Source: Desulfobacterales bacterium (GTDB lineage Bacteria > Desulfobacterota > Desulfobacteria > Desulfobacterales > C00003060). From it: a stretch of 10,735 nucleotides of DNA. The notes under the pieces are model-generated. The model searched no databases, was not told the origin of the DNA, and saw only the letters and a program-made list of their open reading frames with translations. This document shows, in pieces, positions 1 to 6,968 of the stretch. Both the position numbers and the translations under genes were made by a program. Position 1 is the stretch's first letter; each line of letters opens with the position of its first letter. The stretch is taken from contig JAUWXJ010000071.1 in the NCBI GenBank assembly GCA_030616425.1, positions 1 to 10,735 of the forward strand, written 5' to 3'.

Positions 1-172
1 GTGATGTTAGTCCGTCAATAACAGCTTTTTGCCTTGTCTTGGTGGAAAAGATAGCCCGGCCCGGGCACTCAGCCTTTACAACACCCTTGGTGCATCGCAA
101 TCGGCTCTCCCGGCTTAGCTGTTTGCCGTATGCCTTTAAGATATTATGTACATGATAGGTGCTTATAGTCAT
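1..172 (-). CDS. Partial small protein resembling the FlgM-associated DVU0524 family (3' end beyond window)
   Basis: An open frame of 57 codons starts with ATG at 172 and runs off the left edge with no stop. It begins MTISTYHVHNILKAYGKQLS, continues with a basic stretch, and reaches a TKTRQKAVIDGL segment near the edge. The N-terminal YHVHNxLxxYxxQL pattern is what I remember of the small DVU0524-type proteins encoded next to flgM in flagellar regions of Desulfovibrio and relatives; no molecular function is firmly known. The frame stays open across Gly/Arg-rich codons. A G-rich stretch (AGGGG) lies about 10 nt before the ATG, a weak ribosome-binding site. It lies 52 bp downstream of dnaB on the same strand and could be read through from that operon or have its own promoter. 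That it is a real gene is fairly likely; the family name rests on motif memory only. Confidence 0.62.
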   Translation of the reverse strand, partial: MTISTYHVHNILKAYGKQLSRESRLRCTKGVVKAECPGRAIFSTKTRQKAVIDGLTS

Positions 173-203
173 CAGATCTAGTCCCCTTTTCGGAACATTT
201 TGG

Positions 204-230
204 AAAAACTTTAGAAAAAAACCTCTAAAG
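204..230 (-). terminator. Weak terminator-like hairpin at the dnaB stop codon
   Basis: On the minus strand, CTTTAG (230-225, containing the dnaB stop TAG) and CTAAAG (214-209) form a 6-bp stem around a U-rich loop, followed at once by five T (208-204). The stem is short and AT-rich, so it would be a poor intrinsic terminator at best. Partial readthrough into the downstream small gene is plausible. Confidence 0.28.
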
Positions 231-1583
231 CACCGGGCTTTCCACCTCTGGTGCATGGTCCTCAAACCGCGTACAGTAGTCCAAAAAGGTGAGCTTCACC
301 TTGCCGATAGGGCCATTGCGCTGTTTGGCTATGTTAATCTCCGCAGTTCTGTCGGGCTCGCCTTCCCGCTTATTGTACACCTCGTCACGATAAATAAAGA
401 TAATCAAATCAGCGTCTTGTTCGATCGCACCAGACTCGCGCAGGTCAGACAGCACTGGCCGTCTGTCGCTTCGATCCTCTACCTTGCGGTTGAGCTGCGA
501 AAGGGCTACCACCGGGATGCTCAACTCTTTGGCCAAGGCCTTTAGCGATCTCGAGATCTCGGATATCTCCAGATCCCGCCGTTCGGCCGAGGCCCGTCCT
601 CTCATAAGCTGGAGATAATCTACGATGATAAGACCAAGACCTTTTTCCATCTTCATCCTGCGGGTCTTGGCCCGTATCTCCAAAGCTGATATAGCCGGTG
701 AATCATCAATATAAACAGGAAGGTCATAAAGGGCCCCGGCTGCACGGTGGATGCGCGCCAAGTCACTCTCACTCAGGAACCCGCCTCTCATTCGAGATGA
801 GTCGATTCGTGCTTCCGCAGACAGCATGCGCAACGATAGCTGTTCCTTGGACATCTCCAGAGAAAAAATGCCTACAGGCACTCCGGTTTGAGCGCTGGCA
901 TTTTGAGCGATGTTCAGGGCAAGAGCGGTCTTGCCCATGCTGGGCCGACCCGCAATCACGACAAAATCGCCAGGCTGCAATCCAGAGGTTTTCTCGTCAA
1001 GCCTACGATAGCCAGTCGGGATACCGGTCACAAGGACCTTGTTCTCATAGGCCTCTTCTACAGCCTTGTACGTCTCGGTAAGAATATCTGCCAGGGCATG
1101 AAAGGCGGGTCTTATCTTGTCTTCTGAGATATCAAAGATAGATTGCTCGGCAAAATCGAGTATCTCTTCCATATCCCCCCGGTCTTCAAAACACCGGGTG
1201 GTGATGGAGGCCGCCCGTTCGATAAGGCGCCTCAGTGTGGCTTTTTCATGTATAATCTTGGCGTAATGGGCCGCATTGGTCGCCAGGGGGACTGTATCGA
1301 CCAGTTCAGACAGATAGGTTGCGCCTCCCACCGATTCAAGCTGGCCCCGTTCTTTGAGGATATTTCTCAGTGTAATCAGATCAGCGGGTTCATTCCGCTC
1401 GAACAGACCCACCATGGCTGCAAATATCTTCTGGTGGGCTTCACGGTAGAAGTCCTTCTCAGAAAGGATTTCTATGACTTGGGGCAGTGTATTGTTATCT
1501 ATCAGTATGGCGCTCAGGATTGATTGTTCGGCCTCAATGTTTTGAGGCGGAACCTTTTGCAGCCACGGATCTTTGTCGGTCAT
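225..1583 (-). CDS. dnaB: Replicative DNA helicase DnaB
   Basis: Hexameric 5'-3' helicase that unwinds DNA at the replication fork and is loaded at the origin with DnaC/DnaI-type partners. The 452-aa length is normal for the family. The N-terminal DnaB domain (about 11-115, starting PPQNIEAEQSIL) is followed by a linker and a RecA-like C-terminal ATPase domain. Walker A GRPSMGKT is at 212-219, and Walker B LIIVDYLQLM (318-327) carries Asp322. The sensor-like SQLNR (362-366) and the DLRESGAIEQDAD block (380-392) are also present. No intein or insertion interrupts the ATPase domain. The ATG overlaps the rplI stop by 4 nt (ATGA), and AGGA lies 6 nt upstream, so translation is probably coupled to rplI. 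It is the last gene of the rpsF-rpsR-DUF2232-rplI-dnaB operon, an arrangement common in Desulfobacterota and several other phyla. Identification is secure. Confidence 0.98.
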   Translation of the reverse strand: MTDKDPWLQKVPPQNIEAEQSILSAILIDNNTLPQVIEILSEKDFYREAHQKIFAAMVGLFERNEPADLITLRNILKERGQLESVGGATYLSELVDTVPLATNAAHYAKIIHEKATLRRLIERAASITTRCFEDRGDMEEILDFAEQSIFDISEDKIRPAFHALADILTETYKAVEEAYENKVLVTGIPTGYRRLDEKTSGLQPGDFVVIAGRPSMGKTALALNIAQNASAQTGVPVGIFSLEMSKEQLSLRMLSAEARIDSSRMRGGFLSESDLARIHRAAGALYDLPVYIDDSPAISALEIRAKTRRMKMEKGLGLIIVDYLQLMRGRASAERRDLEISEISRSLKALAKELSIPVVALSQLNRKVEDRSDRRPVLSDLRESGAIEQDADLIIFIYRDEVYNKREGEPDRTAEINIAKQRNGPIGKVKLTFLDYCTRFEDHAPEVESPVL

Positions 1584-2035
1584 GAGGTTTCCTGTTCCGG
1601 GACCACCCTCACCGTGATCTCCGGTGTGACATCAGAATATAGGCGAATAGGCACAATATAAGATCCCAGGGTCTTAATAGGTTCAGAGAGCATTATCATC
1701 CCTTTGTCGACATCAAACCCCTGTGCTTTCAACTGTTCGGCAATATCTCGTGTCGAAACCGAACCATAGAGCCTGTCCTCCTCGGATACCTTCCCGGCAA
1801 TAGTACAAACAACGCCACGGATCCTTTTAGCCATCGCCTCAGCCTTCACTTGTTCTTTGGCCAGCTCCTGTTCGAGCTGTACCCGCCGGAGCTCAAAAAC
1901 CTTACGGTTCTTAGGTGTAGCTACGATAGCCTTCTTTTGGGGAATTAGGTAGTTTCTGGCATAACCTTTAGCTACATTGACCTCATCGCCAATTCCACCG
2001 ACCGACTCGATCGTTTCTGTCAATATGACTTTCAT
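1580..2035 (-). CDS. rplI: 50S ribosomal protein L9
   Basis: Large-subunit protein that binds 23S rRNA near the base of the L1 stalk and influences translational fidelity. I place the start at the ATG at 2035, giving 151 aa and the hallmark N-terminus MKVILTETIESVGG; L9 proteins are usually about 150 aa. The rRNA-binding N-domain shows VNVAKGYARNYLIPQKKA. A charged connecting helix (about 55-75) and the C-terminal domain (KVSEEDRLYGSVSTRDIAEQ) follow. An in-frame upstream ATG at 2086 would add 17 residues unlike L9 and overlap the preceding gene. A GGAG motif lies 7 nt before the 2035 ATG, which supports the shorter start. The upstream DUF2232 gene stops 1 nt before this ATG, and dnaB overlaps its stop by 4 nt. 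Confidence 0.97.
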   Translation of the reverse strand: MKVILTETIESVGGIGDEVNVAKGYARNYLIPQKKAIVATPKNRKVFELRRVQLEQELAKEQVKAEAMAKRIRGVVCTIAGKVSEEDRLYGSVSTRDIAEQLKAQGFDVDKGMIMLSEPIKTLGSYIVPIRLYSDVTPEITVRVVPEQETS

Positions 2036-2036
2036 G

Positions 2037-2999
2037 TTATGACTCCACATTCTTTCTTGTGCGTCTGAAATCGATCCACATGTCAAAGAAGCCCAAAGCG
2101 ATCACAACCAGGAGTAAAAGCTGTTGCAAGGCAATCAGGCAATAGAGAATGGCTCGAAGCACTTTGGGAAATCCTTTTTTCTCAAAATAGAAAGAGACAA
2201 TAGCAATACCTTGGAAAAAGTATATCATCATCATGACTATCAGACCGTTGATGCCGAGCATTTTGAGACCTGAATGGCCAAACAAAAGCAAACCCCCGGA
2301 TGCAATGGCAACCCAAATCAGAGGCTCAGGGGCCCTCCACTGGTTTAGCGCACCAAAATCAGGACAGAAAAGCTTTTTGCTTCGCAACAGAAAACGGGCT
2401 AAGAGCAGGTTACTCCAAACCACAAAGAGGGTTGCCACAATCACGATGCCAGGGATGATCCGAAGCATGAGGTACAGAATCTGCTCCACGGACTGCGCAA
2501 GTATACCGATTTTCTCCTCAGATACATCCATCTCCCTGTATATGGCAAGGGCAAGCTTTACACTCTTTTCCAGGTAATCGGATGCCACGGCCCATGGGCT
2601 AGTCGTCGAAACCAAGCTGTAAAGTGCCAGCATCAGAGCACCTGCCACTAAAACAACGCCAGTGGTAATTCCTACTGCCTTTTCGACTGTCAGGTTCATC
2701 TCGAATACCTCGGGGAGAATCATCCCCACCAGCCCCAGTTCAAATAGAAACGCTACTGTGCCTATGGAATTCCAACCGACCACAAAGCTCACGACCAGGC
2801 TGACTGCAACCAGTATCAGCAGGCCAAAAGAGCGCCCCAGTTTGAACCGGTAAAAAAGGATAGGCAGCGGAATAAACAGGCCCACGAAGGGCCCTAATAC
2901 GCTAAGGTGTAAGGCTACGACGGAAATGAGCGTCGTGATAGCTATCGCCACGACGACGTCTTTGTGGATTGGGCGATGGGCTATGTGCATCACAACCAT
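2037..2999 (-). CDS. DUF2232 (YybS-like) polytopic membrane protein
   Basis: Integral membrane protein of unknown function, about 320 aa, with roughly eight hydrophobic segments. They include an N-terminal helix after HRPIHKDVV, the pair around VALHLSVLGPFVGLFIPLPI, and a C-terminal cluster rich in Leu, Val and Ile. The sequence and its position between rpsR and rplI match DUF2232 proteins, which often sit in this ribosomal operon; Bacillus YybS is the namesake. Between the central membrane segments lies an amphipathic stretch with DVSEEKIGILAQSVEQI. Start choice: the ATG at 2999 has AGGAG 4 nt upstream. The ATG at 3017 has no recognisable ribosome-binding site and lies in a short repeat (TCATGAT twice), so 2999 is preferred; an ATG at 2988-2990 is a third option. 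The family call is fairly secure, but no function can be given. Confidence 0.85.
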   Translation of the reverse strand: MVVMHIAHRPIHKDVVVAIAITTLISVVALHLSVLGPFVGLFIPLPILFYRFKLGRSFGLLILVAVSLVVSFVVGWNSIGTVAFLFELGLVGMILPEVFEMNLTVEKAVGITTGVVLVAGALMLALYSLVSTTSPWAVASDYLEKSVKLALAIYREMDVSEEKIGILAQSVEQILYLMLRIIPGIVIVATLFVVWSNLLLARFLLRSKKLFCPDFGALNQWRAPEPLIWVAIASGGLLLFGHSGLKMLGINGLIVMMMIYFFQGIAIVSFYFEKKGFPKVLRAILYCLIALQQLLLLVVIALGFFDMWIDFRRTRKNVES

Positions 3000-3031
3000 T
3001 CTGCTCCTGTTGGTCATGATTCATGATTGAA

Positions 3032-3077
3032 AATCGTCAACATGCAAATCCCTCAGCCAACAATCAACAATCGTCAA
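3032..3077. repeat. Short direct repeats between rpsR and the DUF2232 gene
   Basis: AATCGTCAA occurs at 3032-3040 and again at 3069-3077, and related CAATCAACAATC text lies between them. This gap of about 80 bp is the only non-coding spacing inside the ribosomal operon. Its low-complexity repeats look like local slippage or a decayed intergenic repeat, not a promoter. No function is evident. Confidence 0.4.
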
Positions 3078-3079
3078 TC

Positions 3080-3328
3080 TTAATAATGGCTCAGGGTTGC
3101 TGCGTAAGGCATCAGGGCAATGGTCCGTGCACGTTTGATAGCAGCGGTCAACTGTCGCTGGTGCTTGGCGCAATTGCCAGATACCCGCCTTGGAATAATC
3201 TTGCCCCGCTCTGTGGTAAAGAACCTAAGCGTCCGCGGGTCTTTATAATCAATGGCAAGGCTCGAATCGGCACAGAACCGACAAACCTTTCTTCTGCGGA
3301 AGAATCTCCTGCGCTTATTCTGTGCCAT
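3080..3328 (-). CDS. rpsR: 30S ribosomal protein S18
   Basis: Small-subunit protein that forms a heterodimer with S6 on the platform of the 30S particle and contacts 16S rRNA. It is 82 aa, as expected. The N-terminus is very basic (MAQNKRRRFFRRRK) and is followed by VCRFC. The core shows IDYKDPRTLRFFTTERGKIIPRR and the family signature GNCAKHQRQLTAAIKRAR. The ATG lies inside the end of rpsF (14-nt overlap), with a strong AGGAGG 9 nt upstream, so initiation is efficient and probably coupled to rpsF. The pairing with rpsF matches the S6:S18 assembly partnership. Confidence 0.98.
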   Translation of the reverse strand: MAQNKRRRFFRRRKVCRFCADSSLAIDYKDPRTLRFFTTERGKIIPRRVSGNCAKHQRQLTAAIKRARTIALMPYAATLSHY

Positions 3329-3812
3329 CTTTTTGTTCCTCCTGCTCGCTAATTTCTGATGTGTTCTTCCCTGCGTCGGTTTCGCTCACCAGGACCTCTC
3401 CGGTCTCGGTCGGCTCTGAATCCCCTTTTTCTTCGTCTTCACCTGTCGCTTGTTCGTCAGGCTCTGGTCTTGATTCCTGCTCTTTGGCAGCCTCTCTCTC
3501 TGCCTTGAGGGCTTCTGCATCAACAGCCTTGTCTTTGAGAACCGTCATGTATTTTAGCACTCGATCATCCAGACGCATGTTACGCTCAATCTCCTTGACC
3601 AGCGCTCCGTCCCCGCAAAAGTCCATGAGAACGTAATATCCTCGGGTCTGCCTCTTAATCTCATAGGCAAGCCTTTTGCTGCCCCACTCATCAAATTCGA
3701 CAAGCATACCCTGATCGTCGGGCACAAGGCCCTTCAACTTGTCGAACAGTTGTTGGTGTTGTTCCTCGGAAAGTTCAGGATTCACAATAAACACAGTCTC
3801 ATATCTTCTCAT
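3315..3812 (-). CDS. rpsF: 30S ribosomal protein S6 with a long acidic C-terminal tail
   Basis: Small-subunit platform protein and partner of S18. The conserved fold occupies about residues 1-95: MRRYETVFIVNPELSEE, then KRLAYEIKRQTRGYYVLMDF, then the ERNMRLDDRVLKYMTV segment. Residues from about 98 to 165 form an extension very rich in Glu, Asp, Ser and Thr and probably disordered. At 165 aa the protein is clearly longer than the minimal S6 of about 95-100 aa. Extended acidic S6 tails occur in several lineages; in E. coli glutamates are added to the S6 C-terminus by RimK, and here acidity is encoded directly. The ATG has AAGGAGG about 4-5 nt upstream. It is the first gene of the operon, with a promoter candidate about 70-95 bp upstream. 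Confidence 0.97.
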   Translation of the reverse strand: MRRYETVFIVNPELSEEQHQQLFDKLKGLVPDDQGMLVEFDEWGSKRLAYEIKRQTRGYYVLMDFCGDGALVKEIERNMRLDDRVLKYMTVLKDKAVDAEALKAEREAAKEQESRPEPDEQATGEDEEKGDSEPTETGEVLVSETDAGKNTSEISEQEEQKDGTE

Positions 3813-3878
3813 AACGCCTCCTTATGGATATTAGTAGCCCCTGTTCTTTTGGAGCAAGGATGCTGTATAAAATTCGGA

Positions 3879-3907
3879 TTTTTACGCCTTAGTTCCACCA
3901 GTGTCAA
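3879..3907 (-). promoter_or_regulatory. Candidate sigma-70 promoter of the rpsF-dnaB operon
   Basis: On the minus strand a perfect -35 TTGACA (3907-3902) is separated by exactly 17 nt from TAAAAA (3884-3879), a 4/6 match to the -10 consensus. A second -10-like TATACA lies slightly downstream (3869-3864) but without a properly spaced -35. The predicted start near 3872 gives a leader of about 60 nt before rpsF. The site lies just after the trkH stop, where a promoter for the ribosomal operon is expected. Confidence 0.5.
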
Positions 3908-3948
3908 GGATATTTTCCATCACCTGCGGGGCTTTGGGAAGGGTGCAG

Positions 3949-5397
3949 CTACTTACGCCAGAACTCCGGTACAAACAGTAAGAGCACTGTGTAGATCTCC
4001 AATCGGCCCAATAGCATGCACAGAATGAGTAGCCATTTGCCCAGTATGGGGATATGAGCATAATTGTCCGTGGGTCCTACCAGTCCCAACCCTGGTCCGA
4101 TGTTGCCAACAGTGGCTGCCGCAGCTGCAAAGGAGGTCACCACATCAACACCCATAGCGGCAAGGAGAAAAGAGCACAGAATAAACAGGCCCAAGTAAAG
4201 CATAAAATATCCCCATATGCTGTGTAGGACTTCGTTCGATATGGGGCGCCCCGCCAGTTTGACCTGCGTTACTGCATGGGGGTGGATCAGGGAAAAGAGC
4301 TGTTTGTATGAGTGTTTCAAAAGGAGCATAATACGCATGCATTTCATCCCTCCGCCGGTAGAACCAGCACAGGCGCCCAGAAACATGCAAAACAACAGGA
4401 TGTTTTGGGAAAGAGAGGGCCATTTTTCAAAATCGGCAGTGGTGTATCCGGTGGTCGTAATGATGGAGACCACCTGGAAGGCCCCAAAGCGTATGGCATC
4501 AGAACAAGTATGGTAGACCGTACGATAGACGTTGGAGCTAACCACAAGGACAAAAAGGACAACCGCCCCCATGAAAAAACGAAATTCCGGGTTGCGCCAG
4601 AATGCCCGGAGATCTCCCTTCAAGCATTGATAATGAAGGGAGAAATTGACTCCGGCAAACAGCATAAAGAGGATAACCACCGTATCAATGTATGGACTGT
4701 GATACGAACCAATAGAAGCGTTTCGTGTGGAGAACCCCCCGGTGGCCATGGTACCAAAAGTGTGACAAAGGGCTTCAAACAGGTCCATACCGCCCAACAT
4801 GAGCAATACGGCCTCGGCAACGGAGAGAAGCACATAGACCTTCCACAGGACTAAGGCAGTGTCCTTTATCCTGGGCTTTAGTTTGTCGGGCACGGGGCCC
4901 GGCACTTCTGCCTTGTAAAGCTGCATGCCACCAACCCCCAGGAGGGGAAGGATGGCCAAGGAAAGTACAATGATCCCCATCCCTCCTATCCAGTGGGTAA
5001 GGCTCCTCCACAACAGAAGCCCTCGCGGCACTATCTCTATATTGATTAGCACCGAAGCCCCTGTGGTGGTAAAACCCGAAATCGATTCAAAAAAGGCATC
5101 AGCAAAGGTGCTGAACACGCCCCCCCAATAACATGGGAGGGCTCCAAAAAAACCTGCAGCCGTCCACCCGATGGCCACCACCCCCATCCCCTCTCGGTGG
5201 CTCATGGTCTCGCCCCTGGCACTTCTGAAGACAAAATAGAGTATGAGACCACTCCCCAGGGTGACCGCTATCGACTTCAATAGGGGCGCAACACTTTCGT
5301 CCTCATAATAAAGGCCGAAAAGGAGCGGAAAGGCCATGGTCAGGCCGAGGAAGAAGATCAAGATCCCCACCAGGTGGAGTGTGTAGCGCAAGCGCAT
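3949..5397 (-). CDS. trkH: Trk/Ktr-family potassium uptake channel subunit TrkH
   Basis: Membrane pore of a potassium uptake system, gated by the cytoplasmic TrkA ring. The protein is 482 aa, typical for TrkH, and almost wholly hydrophobic. The four pore-loop repeats of this superfamily are visible by their filter motifs: TTTGAS (110-115), MATGGF (217-222), TTTGYT (314-319) and TVGNIGPG (429-436). Each carries the conserved Gly. The intramembrane loop segment AGSTGGGMK (344-352) and the WIGGMGI motif after the first pore loop (about 136-142) are also typical. The ATG follows the trkA stop with no gap (TAAATG), and GGAG lies 9 nt upstream inside trkA, so the two are one transcription unit. No terminator is obvious after the TAG. 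Confidence 0.96.
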   Translation of the reverse strand: MRLRYTLHLVGILIFFLGLTMAFPLLFGLYYEDESVAPLLKSIAVTLGSGLILYFVFRSARGETMSHREGMGVVAIGWTAAGFFGALPCYWGGVFSTFADAFFESISGFTTTGASVLINIEIVPRGLLLWRSLTHWIGGMGIIVLSLAILPLLGVGGMQLYKAEVPGPVPDKLKPRIKDTALVLWKVYVLLSVAEAVLLMLGGMDLFEALCHTFGTMATGGFSTRNASIGSYHSPYIDTVVILFMLFAGVNFSLHYQCLKGDLRAFWRNPEFRFFMGAVVLFVLVVSSNVYRTVYHTCSDAIRFGAFQVVSIITTTGYTTADFEKWPSLSQNILLFCMFLGACAGSTGGGMKCMRIMLLLKHSYKQLFSLIHPHAVTQVKLAGRPISNEVLHSIWGYFMLYLGLFILCSFLLAAMGVDVVTSFAAAAATVGNIGPGLGLVGPTDNYAHIPILGKWLLILCMLLGRLEIYTVLLLFVPEFWRK

Positions 5398-6771
5398 TTA
5401 GAAGTACTCCAGCTTGACCATAAGTGCCTTCTCAACCTGGGGGATGCTTTGGAGGGTAGAGAAGATGATGATCCGGTCCTGTGGCAAGATGACACTATCG
5501 CCCGTGGGGATAATAACCTCGTCTTCACGTATTATTGCCACAACCAAGGCGCCCTTGGGAAATGGGATCTGTTCGAGAGGTTTTCCTACAATATCAGAGG
5601 TTTCCAGCGCAACAGCCTCAAGGGCTTCTGCCTCTTCCCCCTTGAGCGCCATGGCAGACAAAACCTTGCCCCGTCGAACGTACTGCAGGATGCTATTGAC
5701 CGCGGCAAGCCGAGAGCTGACGATGTGGTCAAGGCCGATAGCTGAAACCAGCGGAAAGTAACTGAGCTTGTTGATACGGGTCACGGTCTTGTGCGCACCC
5801 ATCCGTTTAGCAAGAAGGGATGTGAGGATGTTGGTCTCCTCATCTCCTGTCAGCGTTGCTACCACGTCCATGTCCTGGACATTTTCCTCCTGAAGAAGCC
5901 CCTGGTCAGAGCCGTCACCCTGAAGGACCACGACCTTGTCAAGGACTTCGGCCAACTTGTTGCAGCGATTGTGGTCTTTTTCAATCAGCTTGGCATGTAT
6001 GGAATACCCTTCAAGGGCTTTGGCCAACTTGAGGCCAAGATTACCGCCACCTACAAGGAGCACCCTCTTAAAGGGCTCAGCCCGTTTTCCAAAGATTTTC
6101 AATGCTTCCTTAAGTTCTTTTTCCTCTGAAACAAAGTATATCAGGTCTCCCGTTAAGAGTTGATCCTCCCCAGAGGGGATAATAAGTTTTTCGTTTCTGA
6201 TAATGGCCACCACAAGGATGTTCTTGTTGTCCGTTTTCTTTTCCAGATCCACCAGCTTGGTCCCGGCGACAGGACAATCCGCTTCCAGGCGTACCCCTAT
6301 GAGCTTGATCCGACCGTTGGCAAATTCACCAACATCCACAGCCCCAGGAACCTGGAGTAGCCTTTCCACCATCTTGACCGCTTCATCCTCCGGGTTTATC
6401 ATCACATCGATGCCATAGGGTTCCTTGCTTAGGGCATCCTGATACTGAAGATACTCCTCGCTTCTGATACGGGCCAGTTTGAAGGTTGCGGGAGAAAGCA
6501 TATTGGCAAAAAGAGAAGCAACTAGATTGATCTCGTCGCTGTCGGTAACGGCCAGCAAGATATCGGCCTCTTGTATGCCTGCTTGTTCAAGTATAGCCGG
6601 GCTACTTCCGCAGCCCTGCACCTTTTGCACATCCAGATTTTCAAAAACGCGGCGCAAAGCGTCCGCATCCTTTTCAACAACAACCACATCCTTATTTTCC
6701 AAGGAGAGGCGGCTAGCAATATGGAAGCCAACCTCACCTGCACCAACAATGACTATCTTCAACGAAACCAC
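5398..6771 (-). CDS. trkA: Trk system potassium uptake regulatory subunit TrkA
   Basis: Peripheral cytoplasmic protein that binds NAD(H) and nucleotides and gates TrkH. It has the full-length two-repeat layout. RCK_N Rossmann domains begin at about residue 5 (IVIVGAGEVG) and at about 236 (RVLLVGGGNLGLKLA), with Asp/Glu at the ends of their second strands (VVVEKD and LIEKD). Two RCK_C domains lie at about 151-225 and 375-450, each with the VVAIIR...IIPxGDxxL pattern. The frame opens with GTG at 6771, preceded by AGAGGGGG at short spacing. A TTG at 6762 would give MKIVIVGAGEVG, the classical TrkA N-terminus, so the true start may be three codons later. It is directly followed by trkH, and an upstream promoter candidate lies in the divergent gap with the cytochrome genes. 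Confidence 0.96.
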   Translation of the reverse strand: MVSLKIVIVGAGEVGFHIASRLSLENKDVVVVEKDADALRRVFENLDVQKVQGCGSSPAILEQAGIQEADILLAVTDSDEINLVASLFANMLSPATFKLARIRSEEYLQYQDALSKEPYGIDVMINPEDEAVKMVERLLQVPGAVDVGEFANGRIKLIGVRLEADCPVAGTKLVDLEKKTDNKNILVVAIIRNEKLIIPSGEDQLLTGDLIYFVSEEKELKEALKIFGKRAEPFKRVLLVGGGNLGLKLAKALEGYSIHAKLIEKDHNRCNKLAEVLDKVVVLQGDGSDQGLLQEENVQDMDVVATLTGDEETNILTSLLAKRMGAHKTVTRINKLSYFPLVSAIGLDHIVSSRLAAVNSILQYVRRGKVLSAMALKGEEAEALEAVALETSDIVGKPLEQIPFPKGALVVAIIREDEVIIPTGDSVILPQDRIIIFSTLQSIPQVEKALMVKLEYF

Positions 6772-6799
6772 ACCCCCTCTAGTTTTTTTTATTCTCGAT

Positions 6800-6828
6800 C
6801 AAATACTACACCACCTTTACCCTGTCAA
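6800..6828 (-). promoter_or_regulatory. Candidate promoter of trkA-trkH
   Basis: On the minus strand, TTGACA (6828-6823) is followed after 17 nt by TATTTG (6805-6800). The -35 is perfect and the -10 weak, so the call is tentative. The position, 29 bp or more ahead of trkA, fits a promoter for the potassium uptake operon. The 8-bp palindrome GATGCATC lies just upstream of the -35. Confidence 0.38.
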
Positions 6829-6893
6829 CGATGCATCATTTGCGAAAAAATACTTGACTTTTTTTTATCGTAATGATAGGCGTTTATGACTTT

Positions 6894-6936
6894 TTTACTG
6901 AACCAGTAAACCCTTTGTTGGCCCGATAGCAGGGCC
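6894..6936 (+). promoter_or_regulatory. Two inverted repeats in front of the first dodecaheme cytochrome gene
   Basis: TTTACTG (6894-6900) and CAGTAAA (6904-6910) form a perfect 7-bp inverted repeat around AAC. Ten bases later GGCCC (6920-6924) and GGGCC (6932-6936) form a second one around GATAGCA. The first could be an operator or an mRNA hairpin; the second ends about 13 nt before the AGGAG ribosome-binding-site region. Upstream, TTGACT (6854-6859) is a possible -35 element, but I see no good -10 at proper spacing, so the plus-strand promoter is not assigned. Neither repeat is followed by a U-tract, so they are not terminators. Confidence 0.42.
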
Positions 6937-6968
6937 TGATCTTGAGGGGAATCTTGAGGAGAGAAGGG

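Noticed and set aside
2036..2086. Upstream ATG at 2086 as the L9 start
   Set aside because: The added residues do not resemble L9 and would overlap the preceding gene; the ATG at 2035 has a proper GGAG motif.
6942..6968. TTG at 6942 as start of the first dodecaheme cytochrome
   Set aside because: It would translate the AGGAG ribosome-binding site itself and put extra charged residues before the signal peptide; ATG 6969 fits better.
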